Positions 41,252-49,241 of a DNA stretch of 64,000 nt are shown here, piece after piece. The DNA comes from Proteobacteria bacterium SG_bin9. GTDB taxonomy: Bacteria > Pseudomonadota > Alphaproteobacteria > Rhizobiales > Xanthobacteraceae. Both the position numbers and the translations under genes were made by a program. Below the pieces are notes generated by a model, which did no database searches, was not told the origin of the DNA, and was given only the letters and a program-made list of their open reading frames with translations. The DNA is taken from NCBI GenBank assembly GCA_002083525.1, contig LWDM01000079.1, positions 59,326 through 123,325 of the forward strand. Direction: 5' to 3'. Position 1 is the first letter of the stretch. Each line of letters begins with the position of its first letter.

Positions 41252-42361
41252 TCACGCCGGAACGGCGTCATGTGCATGCTTGAGCGCTTCAAGCACTGCG
41301 TTCGCCGTGGCCCGCGTTCCGTCTGGCCCTCCGATTTCCAGTGGCCGGAGTCCCTTCTCGAATGCATCATTAACAGCCGAGCGAATAAGCCGGCCGCCAA
41401 GCGCCAGATCGCTACGATCTTGCTTTTCGCCGAGCCATTCGAGCATCATCGCCGCAGACAGGATCATCGCAATCGGATTGGCCTTCCCTTGTCCGGCAAT
41501 GTCAGGAGCCGTGCCGTGGCAGGGCTGAAACACCGCGTGACGGTCGCCGATATCGGCCGAGGGCGCGAAGCCAAGACCGCCCAGCAGTCCAGCTCCCAGA
41601 TCGGACAAAATGTCACCGAACATGTTTTCGGTGACGAGAACATCCAGCTCCCACGGCTTGCGCACCATGAACAGCGACATGGCATCGACGTAAGCGTGCT
41701 CAGCCTTGATGTCGCGATTCAGTGCCGCGCGCTCGTCGAAGATCTTGCGGAAGAAGGCAAAGCTCGTGAAGACGTTCGCCTTGTCGACGCACGTGACCGT
41801 TCCTTCGCGGCCACTCGCCTTCGCTCGTTGTCGTGCAAGGCCGAACGAAAAATCGAAAAGCTTCTCGGACACCTTGCGCGTGATCACCAGCGTGTCGCGC
41901 GCTTCCTCGTGCGAATTGATCTGCTTGATGCCGCGCGAGGCAAACAGTCCTTCGGTCGACTCGCGAATGATCACGAAGTCGAGGTTTCGTGCACGCGGAT
42001 CTGCCAGCACGTTCGGAACGTTCGGCAATGTCCGCACCGGCCGCACACCTGCATAGAGGTCGAGCTCCATCCGCAAATCGATCTGCGGTGCAATCTCCGT
42101 TCCGTCCGGATATCGCACCTCCGGCCATCCCATCGCACCAAGGAGAATGGCGTCGGCGCGCCGCGCAGCGGCTAGCGCCGTATCAGGGAGCGCGACGCCA
42201 TGCTCGCGATACTGGATGGCTCCGGCCTGATGCGTGTCGAACTTGAGTGAAACGGTACCGAGCTTTGCCGCGACCGCGTTGAGGATTTCGAGGCACGGCT
42301 CCATCACCTCGATGCCGATGCCGTCGCCGGGAAAAACCACGATATTGACGGAATGCTTCAT
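41252..42361 (-). CDS. Isopropylmalate/tartrate dehydrogenase-like protein
   Basis: Beta-decarboxylating dehydrogenase of 369 residues. The N-terminus is NIVVFPGDGIGIEVMEPCLE, the substrate-binding segment is DLRMELDLYAGVRPVRTLPN, the catalytic Tyr/Lys region is REST EGLF (around 130-140) and TCVDKANVF near 198, and metal-binding Asp are in LVTENMFGDILSDLGAGLLG. The GTAPDIAGQGKANPIAMILS segment binds NAD. Compared with LeuB, the REST-EGLFAS stretch resembles tartrate/3-isopropylmalate-like dehydrogenases of catabolic operons. It probably oxidises a hydroxy-acid in the same pathway as the GMC protein and the molybdenum hydroxylase. Confidence 0.88.
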   Translation of the reverse strand: MKHSVNIVVFPGDGIGIEVMEPCLEILNAVAAKLGTVSLKFDTHQAGAIQYREHGVALPDTALAAARRADAILLGAMGWPEVRYPDGTEIAPQIDLRMELDLYAGVRPVRTLPNVPNVLADPRARNLDFVIIRESTEGLFASRGIKQINSHEEARDTLVITRKVSEKLFDFSFGLARQRAKASGREGTVTCVDKANVFTSFAFFRKIFDERAALNRDIKAEHAYVDAMSLFMVRKPWELDVLVTENMFGDILSDLGAGLLGGLGFAPSADIGDRHAVFQPCHGTAPDIAGQGKANPIAMILSAAMMLEWLGEKQDRSDLALGGRLIRSAVNDAFEKGLRPLEIGGPDGTRATANAVLEALKHAHDAVPA

Positions 42362-42470
42362 TGTTCTTCGCTGTTATTGGAGGCCGTCAGGATTGCGAGG
42401 AAAGCCATCGCTTTCGACTATCGGCCACTTCGGCGAAACAGCCAACAAGAAAAGCCCTTGCAACGCAGCA

Positions 42471-44774
42471 TCAGCGCGCAGCCTGTATCGCCGCCCAAAT
42501 GCGCGCCGGCGTTGCCGGCATATCGATATGCCGGACACCCAGCGGCGCCAGCGCATTGACCACTGCATTCATGACGGTGGCCGGCGCAGCGATCGCACCG
42601 GCCTGACCGCTGCCCTTGACCCCAAGCCGGTTCGCGCCGCTTGGATAATCCGGCGTCAGCGCGCCTTCGAACGAGGGAATGTCGTCCGCGCGGGGCAGCG
42701 CGTAGTCCATCAGCGATCCAGAGAGAATCTGCCCGGTCTCGTGATCGAACAGCGCCTCCTCGAACAACGCCTGACCGATACCCTGCACCACGCCGCCATG
42801 CACCTGGCTCAACGTCTGGCGCGGATCGAGCAACCGGCCATAATCGTCAAAGATAACGTAACGATCGAGGATGACCTCACCCGTCTCCGGATCGATCTCC
42901 ACTTCTGCAAGATGGCAGCCGTTCGGAAACGTGTAGCGATCGCAGAGGTGCGTCGCCCTGTGCGCAAGCCCGGGCGGAACGTCATCGCTTGTGACCTGGT
43001 GAGAAGCACGCGCTACTTCCTCGAGACTGACCTCCTGCCCCGTCGGCGCCCGCAGAATTCCGGCTCTGTACTCAATCGTCTCCGGCGACGCCTGCAGCAG
43101 CCGTGCCGCCAGCCGTTTCGCGTTGTCGACAAAGCCTTCGGCTGCCATCAGCAGCGCGGTGCCGCCCTGATGCATCGAGCGTGCGCCGCCGTGTCCACCG
43201 CCGCTATCGAGATCGTCCGTGTCGCCCTGCCGGAATTCAAAACGGGCGAGCGGCAAGTCAAGCGCATCGGCGGCAATCTGCGCGTAGGTGGTTTCGTGGC
43301 CCTGGCCGTTCGAATGCGTGCCGACCATCAGCTGGATTTGGCCGTTCTCACCGGCACGCATCTCCGCCACTTCGTTAGGCTGACCGCGCGCCGTTTCGAG
43401 AAAGCATGCGTAGCCGAGACCGCGAAGCTTCCCGCGCTTATGGGAGTCTTTCCAGCGTGCCTTGAAATCGGATGCGGCTGCGACCGCAAGATCGATCGAC
43501 TGAGCAAAACTGCCCTGCTCGACTGACAGACCCATCGACGTTTGCTGCGGGAAACGCCTGAAAATGTTCTTTCGGCGCAGCTTGAGCGCATCCATTCCGA
43601 GCTCGGCGGCCGCGATATCGATGCAGCGTTCGATCAGGTAATTCGCCTCAGGCTTGCCGGCGCCGCGATAGGCATCCACCGGCGTCGTGTTGGTGAAGAC
43701 GCCCCTGGTCTGAAAAGCGACCAGCGGAATGTCGTAGACACCGCCCATCGCGCTGCCCATGGCCATGGTCGGTACGACTGGCGCGACCGTCGAGACATAC
43801 GCGCCCAGATTGGCGAGCACCTGCGCTTCCAGCGCTAGAAGTTTGCCGCTCCCATCGAGCGCAAGGCGAGCCCGAACGAAACTGTCGCGGCCGTGCGCAG
43901 AGGCAAGGAAATCCTCGTTGCGATCGCCGATCCATTGAACCGGACGGCGGAGCCGCCGCGCCGCCCACAGCACCAGCACCCACTCCGGATACAGCACGTT
44001 CTTCATGCCGAAGCCGCCGCCGACATCGGGAATGCTGACGCGCAATTTATCGCGCGGGACTCGAAACACCGAATCGGCCAGCAGATTGCGGATGGCATGT
44101 GCGCCGGCAGCCGAAGCTGTCAGATGCAGATGGTCGCTGGACGCGTCGTATTGGCCGAGCGCACCGCGTGTTTCAAGGGACGCCGCCACCACGCGATTGT
44201 TGACGACCTCGCACGCGACCACGTGGGGAGCATCACGGATCGCCGCTTCGACCTTCTCCATCTCGCCGCGATGGTATTCGAACGCGACATTGTTCGGAGC
44301 GTCCGGCCAGATCGCCGGGCTTCCCGGCTGAACCGCCTCTAGCATCGAGACGACCGGCGGCAACGGCTCGTAGTCGACCACAATCGCTTCGGCGGCATCG
44401 CGGGCGCGTTCGACGCTGTCCGCAACGACAAAGGCAACCGGTTCACCGACGAAGCGCACGGTCTCGGTCGCCAACGCGGAGTAAGGCGGAACGATGAGCG
44501 GCGAAGCCATCGGGATGCTGGTGACGCCGCACGGCAACGGCCCGATGTTGTCTGCGGCCAGATCGCGGGCGATGAAAACGGCCGCGACACCGGACATCAT
44601 GCGCGCCGCATCGATATCGATCGACAAGATCCGCGCATGCGCATGCGGTGAGCGGACGACCGCGCCATGAAGCGCATCGGTTGCGACCAGGTCGGCGACA
44701 TAACGCCCGCGCCCCGTGACAAAGCGCGCATCTTCCAGACGATTGATACTGCGGCCGAGCAACCGTCGTGCCAT
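42471..44774 (-). CDS. Molybdenum hydroxylase large subunit (xanthine dehydrogenase/CO dehydrogenase family)
   Basis: Molybdopterin-binding subunit of 767 residues. The open frame continues upstream through the tRNA gene, so the start is placed at ATG 44774 (MARRLLGRSINRLEDARFVT). Typical segments are RSPHAHARIL near residue 40, PDVGGGFGMKN near 245, VDAYRGAGKPEANYLIERC near 350, GQGHETTYAQIAADAL near 470 and GVKGSGQAGAIAAPATVMN near the C-terminus. The VAYRCSFR active-site loop of CO dehydrogenase is absent, so it is not CoxL. The FAD and 2Fe-2S subunits are not adjacent. It leads the operon with the dehydrogenase and GMC genes. Confidence 0.87.
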   Translation of the reverse strand: MARRLLGRSINRLEDARFVTGRGRYVADLVATDALHGAVVRSPHAHARILSIDIDAARMMSGVAAVFIARDLAADNIGPLPCGVTSIPMASPLIVPPYSALATETVRFVGEPVAFVVADSVERARDAAEAIVVDYEPLPPVVSMLEAVQPGSPAIWPDAPNNVAFEYHRGEMEKVEAAIRDAPHVVACEVVNNRVVAASLETRGALGQYDASSDHLHLTASAAGAHAIRNLLADSVFRVPRDKLRVSIPDVGGGFGMKNVLYPEWVLVLWAARRLRRPVQWIGDRNEDFLASAHGRDSFVRARLALDGSGKLLALEAQVLANLGAYVSTVAPVVPTMAMGSAMGGVYDIPLVAFQTRGVFTNTTPVDAYRGAGKPEANYLIERCIDIAAAELGMDALKLRRKNIFRRFPQQTSMGLSVEQGSFAQSIDLAVAAASDFKARWKDSHKRGKLRGLGYACFLETARGQPNEVAEMRAGENGQIQLMVGTHSNGQGHETTYAQIAADALDLPLARFEFRQGDTDDLDSGGGHGGARSMHQGGTALLMAAEGFVDNAKRLAARLLQASPETIEYRAGILRAPTGQEVSLEEVARASHQVTSDDVPPGLAHRATHLCDRYTFPNGCHLAEVEIDPETGEVILDRYVIFDDYGRLLDPRQTLSQVHGGVVQGIGQALFEEALFDHETGQILSGSLMDYALPRADDIPSFEGALTPDYPSGANRLGVKGSGQAGAIAAPATVMNAVVNALAPLGVRHIDMPATPARIWAAIQAAR

Positions 44775-44836
44775 GCAAATCACCGCGCGGCCATCGTTCC
44801 ACGACCCACTAGCATTTGTTTGAAATCGGAAAAAGC

Positions 44837-44910
44837 TGGCTGGGGAACCTGGATTCGAACCAAGACAAACAGAGTCAGAGTCTGTTGTGCTACCGTTACA
44901 CCATTCCCCA
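44837..44910 (-). tRNA. tRNA-Gln (anticodon CTG)
   Basis: Cloverleaf of 74 nt with encoded CCA (complement of 44837-44839). The acceptor stem pairs TGGGGAA with TTCCCCA (7 bp), D-arm has GGTGTAACGGTAGCAC, anticodon stem ACAGA/TCTGT encloses loop CTCTGAC with anticodon CTG, and the T arm is TTGG-TTCGAAT-CCAG-type with TTCGAATCC. Discriminator G. It decodes CAG. It sits between the molybdenum hydroxylase gene and an AT-rich stretch, a common integration position, but no attachment repeat was seen. Confidence 0.95.
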
Positions 44911-45306
44911 ATAAGGCCCTGCGGAGGGAGCGCGAGCGCGGAACCGTTGCGTGTCCGCTTATCGAAGCAAGAATACACCACTTCAGCATCGCTGCGCCCT
45001 TCTATCCGCCAGCTTGCGGACTTGGCAAGCCATGCGGACCTGGCGGCGGTCAACTTTTCGGGCCCTGACGAAAAATTCTTCCATCTCAAAAATGCGTCGC
45101 GGAACGACGCCCCTCGTGCGCCGGGGTCCGCGAAAAGTTCCATCCTACGGAATAAACGGCCGGAAAACTCACTCCAGGACAGCCAAAGAGGGTAAAATAA
45201 GAAAATACAATCTGAAAGAGAATGAATAGACAACCACCGCTTAACAATTTCTCCAGCAACACCCCCGATATTGGCGGAAACGACAATATTGGCGGCACCT
45301 TATTCG
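44911..45306. other. Intergenic region of ~400 bp between tRNA-Gln and the HerA-like gene
   Basis: No convincing gene. The first part is of mixed composition; the last ~120 bp is AT-rich (for example GGTAAAATAAGAAAATACAA at 45191-45210, with a TAAAAT -10-like hexamer at 45193-45198) and probably holds the promoter of the downstream gene. Short overlapping frames on both strands have no protein-like character. No integrase or tRNA 3'-end duplication was found. Confidence 0.5.
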
Positions 45307-47157
45307 ATGACTGGCACCCTCTCTCACACACAGTTCGGACGTGTCATTTCGGTGCGCGGCTCGCTCGCTCGCATCGGCTTGCTTGCGGCCAGCCAGATGA
45401 ATCAATCCGAAGCGCGGGCGACGGTCGGGCGCTTCGTCACGATTCACTGCATCTCGTCGACCATCATCGCGATGATCACCGAAGTGTCTTGCGAACAGGT
45501 TCCGTCCGGAGCGGACTACATCGCGGTGTTGTCAGTCGACTTGCTCGGCGAGATCAACAAGACCGCAGGCGGTCCACGCTTCCAGCGCGGCGTGACCGGC
45601 TATCCGACGATCGGCGACGCGGCTGGACTCATCACCAACGAAGAGTTGCGCACCGTCTACGCACCGGCGCAATCTGATCAGATCAACGTCGGCCAGTTGC
45701 AGCAGGACAGCTCGGTCACCGCATACGTCAACATCGAGGATATGCTGAGCAAGCATTTCGCGGTGCTCGGCTCGACCGGCGTCGGCAAATCCACCGGCGT
45801 GTCGCTGCTCGTCAACGAGATCCTGAAATCGCGGCCGAACCTGCGCGTCTTCCTGCTCGACGTTCACAACGAATACGGACGCTGCTTCGGCAATCGCGCA
45901 CAGGTCTTGAACCCGCGCAACCTGAAACTGCCGTTCTGGCTCTTCAACTTCGAAGAGATCGTCGACGTGCTGTTCGGCGGACGCCCGGGCGTCGCGGAAG
46001 AGCTCGACATTCTGACCGAGGTCATTCCGCTCGCGAAGGCGATGTACACGCAGTATCAGAGCTCCGATCGCGTGGGCTTGAAGAAGCTCGATCCGCGCAA
46101 CAGCGGCTTCACGGCGGATACGCCGGTACCGTATCGCCTTGTCGACATGATCTCGCAGATCGACGAGCGCATGGGCAAGCTGGAAAACCGTTCGTCGCGC
46201 ATCGTCTACCATCGCCTGATCTCGCGCATCGACACCGTCAAGAACGATCCGCGCTACGCCTTCATGTTCGACAACGCCAACGTCGGCGGCGACACAATGG
46301 CGGAAGTCATCAGCAACCTGTTCCGCATTCCCGCCAACGGGCGGCCGATGACGGTGATGCAGCTCGCCGGTTTCCCGTCAGAAGTCATCGACTCGGTCGT
46401 GTCGGTGCTGTGCCGCATGGCCTTCGACTTCGGCCTGTGGAGCGATGGCGCCTCGCCGCTGTTGTTCGTCTGCGAGGAAGCGCACCGTTACGCATCCGCA
46501 GACCGCAACGTTGGTTTCGGTCCGACCCGCAAGGCGATTTCGCGCATCGCCAAGGAAGGCCGCAAGTACGGCGTCTATCTCGGCCTCGTGACGCAACGTC
46601 CGGCCGAACTCGACTCCACCATCATCTCCCAGTGCAACACCTTGTTCGCGATGCGCCTCGCCAACGATCGCGACCAGGCGCTGCTCCGCTCCGCCGTCTC
46701 CGACGCGGCCGCCAACCTGCTGTCGTTCGTGCCCTCGCTCGGCACGCGTGAAGTGCTGGCCTTCGGCGAAGGCGTGGCGCTGCCGACGCGTTTGCGCTTC
46801 AAGGAAGTGCCGCCGCATCAGCTGCCGCGCAGCGAAGCGACGATCGCAACATCTCCGGTCACCGGCGGCACGCACGATCTGCATTTCGTCGCCTCGGTGC
46901 TTGAGCGCTGGCGCGGCGCGACCACGCACCGCGACATACCGAACGATCCTGGATTCTCGGAGCGGCCGCTGGCTCGCCCGGGTGGTTCACCGGCGGGACT
47001 CTCCGGCATGACGCCGCTCGGCGCAGGCTCGGCTCCGCCGCTGGCTCCGCTCGCGCCGTCACCGCCGCCGCCGAGACCGGCTGAGTCACCGATGCTGCAG
47101 CCCTCGCTCGGCCTCGATCCGGATCGCTTCTCGCTGCTGAAGAAGCCGCTTCGCTAG
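45307..47157 (+). CDS. HerA-like ATPase (DUF87)
   Basis: FtsK/HerA-superfamily ATPase of 616 residues. ATG 45307 (MTGTLSHTQFGRVISVRGS) is the chosen start; TTG 45271 is possible. An N-terminal beta-barrel (HAS-like) precedes Walker A AVLGSTGVGKSTGVSLLVNE near residue 152 and Walker B PLLFVCEEAHRYAS near 400, followed by ISRIAKEGRKYGVYLGLVTQ and RPAELDSTIISQCNTLFAMR, classic HerA wording. The C-terminus is a Pro-rich tail. HerA usually works with the NurA nuclease in DNA end processing; no NurA is nearby. Confidence 0.85.
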   Translation: MTGTLSHTQFGRVISVRGSLARIGLLAASQMNQSEARATVGRFVTIHCISSTIIAMITEVSCEQVPSGADYIAVLSVDLLGEINKTAGGPRFQRGVTGYPTIGDAAGLITNEELRTVYAPAQSDQINVGQLQQDSSVTAYVNIEDMLSKHFAVLGSTGVGKSTGVSLLVNEILKSRPNLRVFLLDVHNEYGRCFGNRAQVLNPRNLKLPFWLFNFEEIVDVLFGGRPGVAEELDILTEVIPLAKAMYTQYQSSDRVGLKKLDPRNSGFTADTPVPYRLVDMISQIDERMGKLENRSSRIVYHRLISRIDTVKNDPRYAFMFDNANVGGDTMAEVISNLFRIPANGRPMTVMQLAGFPSEVIDSVVSVLCRMAFDFGLWSDGASPLLFVCEEAHRYASADRNVGFGPTRKAISRIAKEGRKYGVYLGLVTQRPAELDSTIISQCNTLFAMRLANDRDQALLRSAVSDAAANLLSFVPSLGTREVLAFGEGVALPTRLRFKEVPPHQLPRSEATIATSPVTGGTHDLHFVASVLERWRGATTHRDIPNDPGFSERPLARPGGSPAGLSGMTPLGAGSAPPLAPLAPSPPPPRPAESPMLQPSLGLDPDRFSLLKKPLR

Positions 47158-47178
47158 TCTCACAGTCAAAAGAAAACG

Positions 47179-47199
47179 CGCTGCATGGCTCATGCAGCG
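47179..47199. repeat. Perfect hairpin after the HerA-like gene
   Basis: CGCTGCATG-GCT-CATGCAGCG, 9-bp arms and a 3-base loop, 22 bp after the stop codon at 47155-47157. There is no T-run on the plus strand, but a T-rich tract follows on the minus strand. A weak terminator or transcript-stabilising hairpin is possible. Confidence 0.45.
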
Positions 47200-47305
47200 A
47201 GCCTTGGTTATCGGCCGCGATCTGACCTGCGCGTACCGCACTTGCACACGCCTGCCCCTTGGTTATGGTCCGGCATCTTATTAAGGCTCCAGCCGGGTCA
47301 TCATC

Positions 47306-47884
47306 ATGTCGCAAGCACCGATCAGCCGCTTTCCCGTCCCCGCCCTCGACAAGCTGCCGCAAGACATGCGCGAGCGCATTCTCGCAGTGCAAGAGAAGTC
47401 GGGCTTCGTCCCGAACGTCTTCCTTGCGCTGGCGTGGCGGCCCGACGAGTTTCGTGCCTTCTTCGCTTACAACGATGCGCTGATGGAGAAAGACTCCGGG
47501 CTCACCAAAGCGGAGCGCGAGATGATCGTGGTTGCGACCAGCGCCGCCAACCAGTGCCACTATTGTATCGTTTCGCACGGGGCGATCCTGCGCATCCGCG
47601 CCAAGAATCCGCTGATCGCCGACCAGATCGCCAGCAACTACCGCAAGGCCGACATCACGCCGAAGCAGAAGGCGATGCTCGATTTCGCGCTCAAGGTTGC
47701 CGTCGATTCGCAATCGACGTCGGCGCAGGACTTCAAGGCGCTGCGCGAGTACGGCTTCAGCGACGATGACATCTGGGATATCGCCGCAATCGCCGCGTTC
47801 TTCGCACTGTCAAACCGGATGGCCAGCGTCGCCGAGATGCGCCCGAACGACGAGTTCTATCTGATGGGTCGCGTTCCGAAGTAG
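47306..47884 (+). CDS. Peroxidase-related / AhpD-like alkylhydroperoxidase family protein
   Basis: Carboxymuconolactone decarboxylase-fold protein of 192 residues. The redox motif is ANQCHYCIVSHGA, with Cys84 and Cys87 and His91, the AhpD CxxC...H pattern. The N-terminal VPALDKLPQDMRERILAVQE and FVPNVFLALAWRPDEFRAFF are typical of the 'uncharacterised peroxidase-related enzyme' family. It may reduce peroxides or act as a thiol-disulfide oxidoreductase. It follows the HerA-like gene by about 150 bp. Confidence 0.88.
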   Translation: MSQAPISRFPVPALDKLPQDMRERILAVQEKSGFVPNVFLALAWRPDEFRAFFAYNDALMEKDSGLTKAEREMIVVATSAANQCHYCIVSHGAILRIRAKNPLIADQIASNYRKADITPKQKAMLDFALKVAVDSQSTSAQDFKALREYGFSDDDIWDIAAIAAFFALSNRMASVAEMRPNDEFYLMGRVPK

Positions 47885-47960
47885 AAATACCGGAACCTGC
47901 AACGGCTATTGCCGTTGGTGGCGACGTGCTAGACTTAACGCCCGTCATCGAGCGGACATC

Positions 47961-48284
47961 ATGAAGCCCGGCCCCGTCCTCGATCGCAGCAGCGAACATC
48001 AGGTCCTGAAGTTCAGGCCCCGCACCTCCGCGCATCCGCCACGGCGCGATGTGCTGGCGCCGGGACATGCTGCCAACGATCTCTCGCAGTTCGAAAGCGC
48101 GCGCGGCGAGCCGGACGACTACCGGCATCGCATGGTGGCCAACGCCGCCGCAGCAGCCTTTGCCGCGGTGCTGGTGGCTGCCGGCATCTGGCTCGCGATC
48201 AAGATCGCCGACCTGCGCAGCACCCAGGATTGCGTCCTGATGGGGCGCCGGGATTGCGCCCACCTCTCGACGCCGAAATCCTGA
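47961..48284 (+). CDS. Predicted single-pass membrane protein, unknown function
   Basis: Predicted 107 residues. A soluble Arg/Pro/His-rich N-terminal half (RPRTSAHPPRRDVLAPGHAA) is followed by one hydrophobic segment at about residues 63-82 (AAAFAAVLVAAGIWLAIKIA) and a short Cys-containing tail (TQDCVLMGRRDCAH). No domain recognised. Coding character is supported by the plausible ATG, the transmembrane segment and the absence of a competing frame. Similar short proteins occur in rhizobial genomes as hypothetical proteins. Confidence 0.6.
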   Translation: MKPGPVLDRSSEHQVLKFRPRTSAHPPRRDVLAPGHAANDLSQFESARGEPDDYRHRMVANAAAAAFAAVLVAAGIWLAIKIADLRSTQDCVLMGRRDCAHLSTPKS

Positions 48285-48474
48285 CCGCACCGACCTTTGT
48301 TGAGGCGAACCAAGGGCTTGTACCCAAAGGGTTATCCAGCGAGTTGGCCTGGCCGCCATTGAACTCCGGCCGGTGCTCCGTTATATGGGCGGTCGATGCT
48401 TTACGGGGAACCCGGCGGCCATCTTCCTGCCCGCCGCGTGGCGCGAATTTCGCCCAAAAATCAAAGGCTTATCA

Positions 48475-48756
48475 ATGTCATCCACATTCGATCAGATCGC
48501 TTCGATCATCGCGGAAACATGCGATATCCCGCGCGATACGATCACGCCGGAAAGCCACGCCATCGACGACCTGGGAATCGACAGTCTCGACTTCCTCGAT
48601 ATCGCCTTCGCCATCGACAAGGCGTTCGGTATCAAGCTGCCGCTTGAGAAGTGGACGCAGGAGGTCAACGACGGCAAGGCGACCACCGAACAGTACTTCG
48701 TGCTGAAGAATCTCGCAGCTCGCATCGACGATCTCGTTGCGGCCAAGGGCGCGTAA
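48475..48756 (+). CDS. acpXL: Acyl carrier protein AcpXL
   Basis: Specialised acyl carrier protein of 93 residues for very-long-chain (C28-type) fatty acids of rhizobial lipid A. ATG at 48475 (MSSTFDQIASIIAETCDIPR); the upstream frame is not conserved-looking. The phosphopantetheine Ser37 is in DLGIDSLDFLDIAFAIDKAF, and PLEKWTQEVNDGKATTEQYF is an AcpXL hallmark not seen in housekeeping AcpP. First gene of the VLCFA lipid A cluster. Confidence 0.95.
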   Translation: MSSTFDQIASIIAETCDIPRDTITPESHAIDDLGIDSLDFLDIAFAIDKAFGIKLPLEKWTQEVNDGKATTEQYFVLKNLAARIDDLVAAKGA

Positions 48757-48767
48757 CGCCCGAGGCC

Positions 48768-49241
48768 ATGCATCTCGAGTATTTTCACCTGATCGACCGG
48801 ATCGCCGCCATCGACATCGCGGCGCGAACGATCACGGTCGAAGCCAACGTTCCGCACACAAGCACCATCTTCGAAGGTCACTTCCCCGGTCATCCGCTGA
48901 TGCCCGGCGTGCTCCTGATCGAGGCGATGGCGCAGGCGTCCGGCTGGCTGCTGATCGGAATCATGGGATTCCAGCGGATGCCGTTCCTTGCCGCGGTGAA
49001 GGAAGCCAAGATGCGGACGTTCGTCACGCCGGGTCAGGCGCTGCTCATCAATGCGAGCGTCGAGCACGAAGGCTCGGGCTTTGCGGTGACCAATGCGAAG
49101 ATCAGCGTCGACGGCAAGATGGTTTGTAACTCGACGCTGACCTTCCGCCATGCTCCGTTCCCCAATCCGGACATGCGCGGTCATATGGACGCGATGGCGA
49201 AGCGGATCGGTTTCCCACTGCAGGCAATGAACCATGAGTGA
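48768..49241 (+). CDS. fabZXL: 3-hydroxyacyl-ACP dehydratase FabZXL
   Basis: Hot-dog fold dehydratase of 157 residues, working on AcpXL-bound intermediates. ATG at 48768 follows GAGG. The catalytic residues are His38 in IFEGHFPGHPLMPGVLLIEA and Glu52 in the same stretch (LLIEAMAQASGW). It starts 11 bp after acpXL and overlaps fabF2XL by 8 bp. Confidence 0.92.
   Translation: MHLEYFHLIDRIAAIDIAARTITVEANVPHTSTIFEGHFPGHPLMPGVLLIEAMAQASGWLLIGIMGFQRMPFLAAVKEAKMRTFVTPGQALLINASVEHEGSGFAVTNAKISVDGKMVCNSTLTFRHAPFPNPDMRGHMDAMAKRIGFPLQAMNHE

Noticed and set aside
44775..45233. N-terminal extension of the molybdenum hydroxylase frame
   Set aside because: It would read through the tRNA-Gln gene, and the conserved protein start is MARRLLGRSINRLE at 44774.
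44837..45306. tRNA-Gln as an integration (att) site for an island carrying the HerA-like gene
   Set aside because: I saw no repeat of the tRNA 3' end downstream and no integrase; composition returns to normal within 400 bp.
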